Assembly (NCBI RefSeq): GCF_032854445.1
Contig: NC_088301.1
Coordinates: 10,600,281 to 10,664,280 of the forward strand
Length of the DNA: 64,000 bases
Direction of reading: 5' to 3'
Source: Liolophura sinensis
Taxonomy: Eukaryota; Mollusca; Polyplacophora; Chitonida; Chitonidae
Made by a program: the position numbers and the translations under genes. The notes below the pieces were generated by a model. That model saw nothing but the letters and a program-made list of their open reading frames with translations. It was not told where the DNA came from and did not search any database. Positions 55,396 to 64,000 of the stretch are shown here, in pieces. Position 1 is the stretch's first letter; each line of letters begins with the position of its first letter.

Positions 55396-55408
55396 GCCAG
55401 GCAACCGC
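55396..55408. promoter_or_regulatory. Palindromic X-box-like GTTGCCAGGCAAC
   Basis: gttgccaggcaac is a perfect inverted repeat of GTTGCC/GGCAAC with a one-base spacer, the ideal RFX X-box form. No gene start is recognised nearby, so its role is unknown. Confidence 0.4.
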
Positions 55409-56137
55409 GTGGAGTCTCAAATCTGTTTCTTATACGCTTTCTGCATACAAAACACTACTTAAATGTGCTTTTACTGGTTGTTTTTCAATAAAACTAACGA
55501 ACCGTAAACACGAGGAATAGAAAATCCGCAAACTTTAAACAAATTTAATAAAAAGAGGAATGCACAATAACGATACTTGGCGAGCCCACGTGAATGTACT
55601 ATTTTTTAAATCACTGTAGAGAATCTATACAAAGTGTGTACGCGCGTTGATGTGCTACCAACCATTCACAAGTCTGGCCCTACAATACAATTCTCCTCTT
55701 CTTTATGCGCTCAAAGAATCCAGCACTGTTCGACAGTAAATCACTTTTTTCGACAGGGAATAGCACTCTTCGTAAAAATCTACCAATGCAGATTTTTTTC
55801 ATAACCTTCATAAGACTTCTATATTCGCTAGACATTATATGTACGAATGTAGATTTGTTTGAGGTTATTATGGACACATCCTGTTGCCGTTATATCATGA
55901 ATCAAATCCTCTTCATCTTTTCATGTCTCTTTTCACATATTTATAGACAATTTATTTGAAAATATACACTTGAAGCTGATTGCAAATATGATATTATAGA
56001 AGGCTTCTCCGAAAACAAGTGTCTATGACAATCCAGCATATTACTAAGGAAATAAACACCTAATAAGCGATGGGTCTTCGAAAAAGTCAGCAGCCAATCA
56101 GTTTGAATTGAAGAGTTATTAGACTTAAGAGTAAGGT

Positions 56138-56395
56138 TTCTTTGACTGCTGTTTTACGCTCTACTCAAGAGTATATCACTTATACGACGGCGGCCAACAT
56201 TATGATGGGAGGAAACCGGACAGAGCCCTAGGGAAACCCACGATCATCCGCATGTTGTTAGAAGGCCTTCCCACGTACGGTCGGAGAGGAAGCCAGCATC
56301 AGCTGGACTTCAACTCACAGCAACAGCATTGGTGTGAGGCTCCTTGGTCATTGCGCCGCGCTGGCGTGCTAACCACCTGGGCCACGGAAGCCCAG
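56138..56395 (-). mobile_element. SINE family A, full-length copy
   Basis: All parts read on the minus strand: tail (actgctgttttacgctctac), cggccaacattatgatggga, acgatcatccgcatgttgtt, ccttcccacgtacggtcgga, gccagcatcagctggacttc, ggtcattgcgccgcgctggc and the head ccacctgggccacggaagcc on plus. Confidence 0.93.
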
Positions 56396-57069
56396 TGTGA
56401 ATTGAAGAATTGTTACACTCAAGGGTAAGACCCCGTTATACTGTGCAAATTGTTGAACACCGATTAACTCGAGCGTTCCAAACCTTCGATTTTCACCGTG
56501 GAACAGGCTCACAAAAAGCCCAGTTTTTTTGGGTGAAGAAAAACTGGAGCGCCAGGAGTAAACCACCGAACTTTGGTGATTTACTGGCCTACTCCCTGAC
56601 ATGTGACATGGGATAGTGTGCTCTCCAATGAACTTCATGCACGGCAACACACAAGAGAACCACAACCGCGAGACCAATAGAAGGAGGTAAATCTGCAAAA
56701 TATCCTGGCCGAGAATATGACTGAACTCACAACTTCCTTTAAAAAGACTTACATCACACGACCACGGCCCGCCCCTGTATTTGCATGTCAGGTAAACGAA
56801 GACAAAATGTATCGTGGCTAAGGAGTCAAGCGAACATCCATCGCATAAAGCCAGACATCATCAGTGTTGGTTCAATGCTAGCATTCGGAAAAAGATTTGC
56901 AAAATCTCTGTGTCTCCACTCTGAGAACTGGTGGAAATAAGCTGGCCTGAGCCGTTTAGACGACCTTGCATGAAGCCCATAGGAGATTTGATTTGTATAG
57001 CTCATTTGATTTGTATAACTCACCATAGACCCGCATATCCCGCATATCTCGCGCTACGCGTGTCCAGAA

Positions 57070-57178
57070 CATAGCTTAAGCCGTTTCAAACTCGCAACCT
57101 CACTGGTCAGGGGTCTGACAGTTGCCACGAGCCAGCGGTTTAACCATGTGAACTAGCGAAGCTTCATGGGATTTTGTA
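57070..57178 (-). mobile_element. Possible tRNA-derived head (unclassified)
   Basis: The minus strand reads gctagttcacatggttaaac cgctggctcgtgg (box A-like) and gaggttgcgagtttgaaac (box B-like). No matching body or second copy was found, so the class is open. Confidence 0.4.
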
Positions 57179-57179
57179 T

Positions 57180-59330
57180 ATCAGCGTGTTCAGAATACGG
57201 TTAAATTAATGTAACACTACAGTGAAGTGTTCGGGTAAAAGGAATCTAATAATCTTGTATGGAAATTTCATAGGCAAGGAAAGCAACGCTTCTGGAAATG
57301 TCTCCGATCGTGGCATGTTTGCCAATCGGCCAGGCTTTCATTATAGAGAGAAACAGAGCAAATGTTAATTAAAGCTGCGACTCATGTATGTGTTGTCGTC
57401 GGCAGGGAGGAATGATATCGACAGGGTGTTCTGGGGGCAGGGCAGGTTAACGACTGTGTACAGGTGTGTCAGCACTGAGGTAATACGACGGGGGAGATTT
57501 CATTACCATGGCTATCTAATTTCCGACAGCCAAAGCGCAAGAGGTAGCCATTGTGTCTGGGACCGAACAAGCTGGTCTAGTCCACCGACACAGTGGTAAA
57601 TTTACATTCACTGAAGGGTTCATTTTCAGACCATCTGCATTATTAACAACCCGCAGATGGCCTTTGCCAGTCAGCGTAACTAGACACTTTATCATGGCGT
57701 GTGAAGACAACTTACCTTTACCGTCGTGACAGCAACATTAAGGTTGAGCTGCTCATGGTAAATACCTTTCTTCATTCCATCGACTATGTGTTGCTTTCCT
57801 ATGCATTTTGCCGCGGCAAAATTTGTTACAAACTTCATTTATCGCATCAGGTGTAACACTCAAAGCAAGGGAACATGCATCTAAGCATATACATGGTATT
57901 GTTACTGAGGTCAGATATGACACTGAAGAAAATGGCGCCTATGATCTCAAATATGATCTCCAGCAATACCACAAGTCTGATAGTCTTAACCGTCAAATGA
58001 ATGTCTCGGCTAGAACCTGACCCTTAATAATTTGATATATCTAAGCTCAAATATTAAAACCGGCAGCAGTAACGTCTCATACCCCTGTTAATTTCCCATC
58101 TGTTTCAAAAAGTTAGAGTTTTAGTAGCTTTGGTAGCTAACTTGTCCAAACTCTGAAGAAGCAGTCCTGAATAAAGTCTTAATAAATAAATAATTCTTAA
58201 TAAATCTTGACCTTCCTATGCCAACATATTATGGTTCATGTTAACATGAGGGGATGTCTCTGAGCCTCGCCATGACTATCGCAAGACTGTCAAAGTAGTT
58301 TAGACAGTATTTTCATACCAGCCATACACTTGTGGACCAAAACAGAATGGCTGGCCGCAAACAAAGATTTTATACCCTTAAATACACAGAATTATATCAC
58401 CTCCCAAAGTGATGCCATGGCCCTGATTCCATAGGACTTTCAAATATAATCTTCAACAGAATAGCGTTTATCAGCTGAAAACACGATACTAAAATAGGAT
58501 GTCCCATAGCTCTTGTATGACCGTTAACAACGTCACATCTCATTTAGGCTCGATCCAAATGCCTTCACCCATTGGAGGTTCACTGGGACCGGCTGTTCAA
58601 AAGTGTACTAGCTAATGCCAGTATTAAGTCATAAGATATATTTACGAATTTAACAAAATCCAGAGAGACCAAACGGAGCAAAATCAGATTTAGTTCATAT
58701 TTTATACACTGCTACACAATTATTTTGGCCCAAGTACAAAGCTGACGACTTGGCTTAAAGTTCAGCCTGGTATTAAGCCTTAGGCCATTTTAAACAACCA
58801 CGCCCAGGCCTCCAGCAGTAATGCTTTAACATCGAAGATTAAAGAGGCTTACATTCTGGTAGGAAACCAGTTTCTCGCGTTAATGGTATGCGTTCACTCA
58901 AGGTGTATTGTTTCCAATATTATCCATTAGAACCTGGTTAAAGACAGAATATTATATGACTAGAATATACTTCTCAATGTTTGACCAAGAAAACAACAAC
59001 AGAATTTCTGGTGAATGATTTATAGTCGCCACTACTGGCTACAGGCCGATATATATTTTCGCTCTTTCCACGAGTATCTGTACATCATTTGGACGCTGAC
59101 AACGTCTTGCTGGTTTTGTGGATAACTAGGTCCTTCTGCCCAACACACACACCCCAACAAACTACACCTGATGTCGCTTCGCTGTCAGGATTCATTTGTC
59201 CTAATCAGACAAACACGATGCATATTTAATACCAGATGCATATTTAGAACCAGTCCACGAGCCTGGTTCTTGATGCCCCTTACTATATGGTGGCTATACG
59301 TACGAGATGGTTCACATGACACAGGGCGAG
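57180..59330. other. Unassigned stretch
   Basis: About 2 kb with no coding exon or repeat family that I can support. Short open frames lack coding character. Confidence 0.4.
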
Positions 59331-59336
59331 TTAGAC

Positions 59337-59640
59337 TGTCTTGGTTTAGACTACAAGTCCCTGATTTCCACCCAGGTGTTAACTGTTTTCAAACACGTGG
59401 AAACCAAAGAAAAATGTGCAAAAGTTTATTAAAAAATGTACATGCCATACACGGGCCTCCGTATTTGACTTATGGAGAACAGTGTATATGTATTGCTAGC
59501 TCGCATGCAAGCATGCTATCTCGGTTTAGACTCCAAGCCCTTGATTTCCGTCTAGGTTGTATCACATTTTTTCACCCAGATGGAAACCCAACAAATAGTT
59601 ACAAAATTTCATAATAAAAAAAAAATGTACATATCGTATA
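59337..59640 (+). repeat. Tandem duplication, about 180-bp unit, two copies
   Basis: tggtttagactacaagtccc tgatttccacccaggtg and tggaaaccaaagaaaaatgt are matched by cggtttagactccaagccct tgatttccgtctaggttg and tggaaacccaacaaatag about 180 bp later. Each copy ends near a ttatta...aaaatgtacat stretch. The 147-aa open frame at 59171-59614 crosses both and is not called as a gene. Confidence 0.75.
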
Positions 59641-60095
59641 TGGACCACAGTGCTTGGCCAATGAAGGCGTTACGGTTTTACTGACTTGCATACACGCAGC
59701 TTTACGTCAGGAGATTCGTTGTATACCTCTTGAAGTGCGGTTGTTAGATTTTAATTACATTTAAGCTGAATTGGTAATCCTGAAAGTAAATCCAAATTAC
59801 ATATTAAAAATACATTCCAGCATGATATCAGACCTTAAAATTGGCAATTTTAGTATTGCTCCATGCTTTGCCGTTCAGCATTATTGTATGATGCAAGTGC
59901 TGGTGGTGGGTGGCAGTAGGTACTTTGACTGGGTTTGGCGCCATGGCTGAAGTCATCTACATGGCAACATTATAGGTTACACATGCGCAATTTGTACAAG
60001 TAGGTCCAAGATCTGACTCCGAAGTAAAGAATGAAGGGGCACTGATAGGATAATACACACAGATATTATAAACTGGTGATACAATATATGCATTG

Positions 60096-60295
60096 NNNNN
60101 NNNNNNNNNNNNNNNNNNNNNNNNNNNNNNNNNNNNNNNNNNNNNNNNNNNNNNNNNNNNNNNNNNNNNNNNNNNNNNNNNNNNNNNNNNNNNNNNNNNN
60201 NNNNNNNNNNNNNNNNNNNNNNNNNNNNNNNNNNNNNNNNNNNNNNNNNNNNNNNNNNNNNNNNNNNNNNNNNNNNNNNNNNNNNNNNNNNNNNN
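60096..60295. other. Assembly gap of 200 N
   Basis: Exactly 200 undetermined bases, the usual placeholder size. The open frames called across it are meaningless. Confidence 0.99.
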
Positions 60296-60299
60296 TTCA

Positions 60300-62790
60300 G
60301 TATTCAGTTAAGTCCATAATATCAGTGACGTGTCAATATCGAATGCACTTTTTGTGTGGGTTTAATCAACGTGAAGTTATTTATTCAGATTGGGCTCGAT
60401 TTTCTTCCACAATATAAGCCTTTAAGCGAAGACTGTTAAATAGCGTTGAATAAGCGCTCTCTGGCAGCGTGCCTTATTGTTCATGGAAAACAACCCTCTG
60501 GTCTGTAGCTTTATGTCGCAGACTCACAGGTTCTCAACTGATCCGTCAAAATCTGACCAAGCATGATTCTTGGCCAGTGCCACCAATTATCCAATAAGTG
60601 GAGTGGACATGGGTCAACACTGACCAATTGACCACGTGCTGACAGAGGGAAAACGGCACAAGAATGTCCCATAAGCAACTGACCAGCTGTTTGGATTGAC
60701 CACAGGCGTCAGACGTAAAATCCCCCCGAGACAGCGCCGGATTTAGAGGCAACCAAATCCGACATTGGCTAATCAATCTCCACAGTAAAATGATCGATAG
60801 TTGACAAGAGGGGACGATTACAAAACTCACCCCCGGGGGCAAACATTGGGTAGTGCGGGCAAGGTTAGCCACCAGAGATGTTAACACAGCGGGAGGGGAG
60901 AAGGCTACACAGAGTAGAGGGGTCACCGCACTGCACTGGCACAATCACACAAACTGGGGTCTCATGTAATTGATTTTAGTCGCACCCCCCCCCCTCCTCC
61001 TCCATTGATTTTAGTCAGTTATTTCATCAGGTTATTAGGCGCTAAAAGGAAAGACGAGGTCCAAACAAAAAGAAAACCCCTCCAGCTGAGTGATCTCCAA
61101 GAGAACGAAGAAATATTGAAGTAAGTCTTACTTTGTGCTTGGTCTGTATTGTATACCGAGAAGGCCAGATCGATTGAGACCAAAGTTCAACCTATGTCCA
61201 TCATTGGTGATTCACACTATTGTCAACACATGCGTAAACCAGGCGATGTACAGATTAGAGGTCAAAAGTTGAATGACAGCATTAATCCGGATATTTAGTA
61301 TATGAGGATATTGTTACGTGGAACTGGCCGTAAAACAAACGTGTAACACCAACTAACGTCAAAGTAAATTACAATAGTATATCATAGGTGAAGTAAGGAT
61401 AGACGCTAAGGTCGCTTTATTGCTAACCGAAGTGTCTGTCAATACGATAGTTAAATGATTTACTGATATTAGTCTTTGGTGTGTTATTCACGGTGCAGTC
61501 TGCATGCATCAGGTGCTGATTTCCCAGAACGATTTTTCTTATAGTCCAAAATCTCCATTTTCGTTGAGTGCAGTGAAATTTACACCGTTAATCAGATACT
61601 GATTCGCAAAATCTGATTTTAAGGATTCATTTATGGTTACAGTAGTTTAACTTTTGATATATTTTTGTTACCATAACACCCAGTAAGGTCCGTTTTCGCA
61701 ATTTTGGATTCCAGAGTTAAGACTCCACAATGTGAGTGGAAATAACCGATCAAATCTTTGAGTCATGCAAAAAGGGTCTTAAGAAATTGGCTTCAGATTG
61801 GAAGAGAAGAGCGGTGCTGCATTGCTCTTACACACTGACGTTTCTTTGCACTACTCCGGTTCTGACGGAGCTGATACGAAAGTAACAAGGAAGAGACGCT
61901 GATCTAATGGGCATTCTACTCACCATATTTACTCAAAGAACCCAGGTGTGAGCAGAATTCGATACGAGAACAATACGGTCTTTGTCAAAACTTCAAACCA
62001 AAGCAAATACATATTTCATCATCTTAGACAGCATATGGCCCTAGCAGTACTCATTAGCCTCTATACAGCCGTATTATTTCCACTGTCATGGACAGATATA
62101 AATCCATGCTTTCTTATACAAGATGTGCGATATCTGGATAGTGGGGCTCCAGGTCCCGGGCATACAGGAGACGCGTAGAAAACCATAGCTCAGTGCAGCA
62201 ATCGCTAGATAACACGTCGGTTTGTCGGTGCATAGCTTCAAAGTATAGCTGTTTTCCTAAAAAAAAACATAACTGAATATTCAAATATCATCAGCTATGA
62301 ATAAAAAAGTGAAAAACAAATATACATATACCCAGGCAGGGCGCCATGATGTAAACACATTACGGACGTAAAGAAACAAAATGAAATTTGCAAGCCAGAT
62401 TTCCATAGACAATCAGAATAAAAAAGCTGTGCCAGTACGAGAGGATCGCTCGGGCAAATGCCAAGGATAAGCTGAAAGCCGCCGAGATGAAAGTGTCCAT
62501 CATGCGTATTGCATGGCATAGGGGATGTTGTCTTTGTATGTTGTGCGCTTATGTGACGTTTTAATGCCACCTATTTGAACCAAACAAGTCTGAAGTGCAG
62601 CACTGTTCCAGTACATGGCTCGTTTATTGCCAAGCAGCAAAGGCGTTAAGGTACCCGTATATTGCTGTACATAGACGCATATATACCATTTCACATCATT
62701 ACTATGTCAGTTGAGCTCAGTTTGATATATCACCACCGCTGTGGGCAGAATTCCTGTTTATTTTAGTGTGGTGTCTAACAACAAGAAACA
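60300..62790. other. Unassigned stretch
   Basis: No recognisable gene or repeat on either strand. The 132-aa minus frame at 60546-60944 and the 76-aa plus frame at 61948-62178 have no family resemblance that I can name. Confidence 0.4.
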
Positions 62791-62793
62791 GGG

Positions 62794-62913
<120 letters not shown>

Positions 62914-63575
62914 ATGCTGTACTAGCCCACAAAATAAATCGGAAGCCAGCAGAATTATAAGTCTAGCCGTATTACCAATTGTTTTTGTTCTTTTTTTACA
63001 AGAATTAAGGAACTACAACCGCAAAAACCTCGCAGAAAACAGACATATGTCTACTTTCACTCGTTACAATGCCATGCGCATTAATCCGCTTCATAAAGGA
63101 AGACAAGTTCTAAACAACCCTCTAACACTTATTCCCCGCAAATTGCCTGTGTCAAAGGCGTTCTTCAGACCATATGAGTGATTAGCCACGGCAGTCACAA
63201 ATGTTTTGTGTTGTGAATTTTATGTCTAAGTAGGAGCTAGATTAGATTTAGGGGAATATAAAATGTGGGTCTCACCGGAACCCCGATCAATGATAAATAA
63301 AAAATCGTAAAATTTCGGCAATATATGAAAATGGGATTGGATCCAACGCAGAGAAAACATTTGTGGAATAGTAAAAATGTAGAGCGTGAATTAAATTTAA
63401 ATTGGATTCAAGATAAAACTTCATAATCACTTGGGTGATATGTGACACAAACGCGATGTATAAATCTTCACAGCCCTTCTATCCAACATCAAGAGAGGGG
63501 TGTCAAACAAGTTCTTGCAACGGATTGTAGAACGCTTCCAAAGAGCATGCAACACGTTAAAATTCACATCGTCTC

Positions 63576-63800
63576 TGGGGCATCTAACTCGGTACACCTT
63601 CAGGACCTTTAACTCTGTACAACCCTTGGCCTCTAGCTTGGTACACCTTTGGGATCACTAACTCGGTACAAACCTGGACCGCTAACTCCGTATAGCCTTG
63701 GGACCTCTAACTCGGTACATCCTTGGGGTCTCTAACTCGGTACACCCTGAAGCCTCCCACTCGATACACCCTGGGGGGCACCAACATAGCACACCCTTTG
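63576..63800. repeat. Minisatellite, about 27-bp unit
   Basis: About eight diverged copies of a unit like ctctaactcggtacaccctt ggga (ctaactcggtacaccttcag, ctagcttggtacacctttgg, ctaactcggtacatccttgg). Unit lengths vary by a few bases. Confidence 0.9.
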
Positions 63801-64000
63801 GGAAGAAAAAAACACCAACGAAAAACGGTAACTGAGAAAAGTTCAACCATCAACAGTCAAGTCGGTGCCGAGTCACTAGCCCGTCAATCGTTTGCCAATG
63901 ACATGATTGTGGAAGATTGAATTTTCTTGTATGCTTTTTTCCATGTTCACCGAAAAAACAACATTGGGGAACCTTTCCGGCCTAAAGTAATTCGGCGGTA

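Noticed and set aside
60076-60417. Open frames across the N gap
   Set aside because: They consist mostly of undetermined residues.

Overview
The window is AT-rich eukaryotic DNA from a marine-invertebrate type of genome. A lophotrochozoan such as a mollusc or brachiopod fits best, but no sequence here fixes the species. The reasons are split genes with GT..AG introns, many tRNA-derived SINEs with a tail of the form ttgagtacggcgtaaaacaccaatcaaataaataaa, one non-LTR retrotransposon, abundant minisatellites, and animal gene families (TGF-beta ligand, DHHC palmitoyltransferase, TMEM200-like protein). Only a small part of the window codes for protein; most long open frames are minisatellite artefacts.

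Layout. 0-5.8 kb: a 40-bp minisatellite built around paired CACCTG/CAGGTG, unassigned sequence, and a 30/31-bp minisatellite. About 5.8-20.9 kb: a minus-strand gene for a ZDHHC21-like palmitoyltransferase. Six exons (18.69 to 11.41 kb) were rebuilt by hand with consistent splice phase and a complete DHHC domain, plus two more tentative 3' exons. Its introns hold three unrelated minisatellites and several SINEs. 20.3-23.1 kb: SINEs, a CRE-like site, a perfect hairpin and a probable initiator exon of a further minus-strand gene. 23.4-28.9 kb: a minus-strand 3'-terminal exon, then a decayed multi-copy gene (C2H2 finger start, middle and C-terminal pieces) broken by a nearly intact LINE (25.5-28.5 kb) and a SINE. 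28.9-36.7 kb: no gene recognised; SINE copies and a roughly 460-bp direct duplication carrying RFX X-box-like sites.

36.8-40.5 kb: a complete three-exon plus-strand TGF-beta superfamily ligand (379 aa), with signal peptide, propeptide, RKPR cleavage site and a mature domain that lacks the interchain cysteine. 38.8-42.3 kb: three copies of a fold-back element, one inside the ligand's second intron. 42.6-45.2 kb: two large minisatellites (62/47-bp and 72-bp units), then facing SINEs with a shared tail. 49.7-51.9 kb: an intronless minus-strand gene for a 705-aa TMEM200-like two-pass membrane protein. 52-64 kb: no gene recognised; SINE fragments, an assembly gap (60096-60295), a (TA)n microsatellite and a last minisatellite.

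The genes form no operon or visible pathway. The ligand is secreted signalling, the DHHC enzyme lipidates proteins at membranes, and the TMEM200-like protein has no known molecular function. I found no clear new biological system. The most interesting items are the divergent ligand, the unusual 3' end of the DHHC gene, the duplicated X-box block and the SINE families that share one tail.
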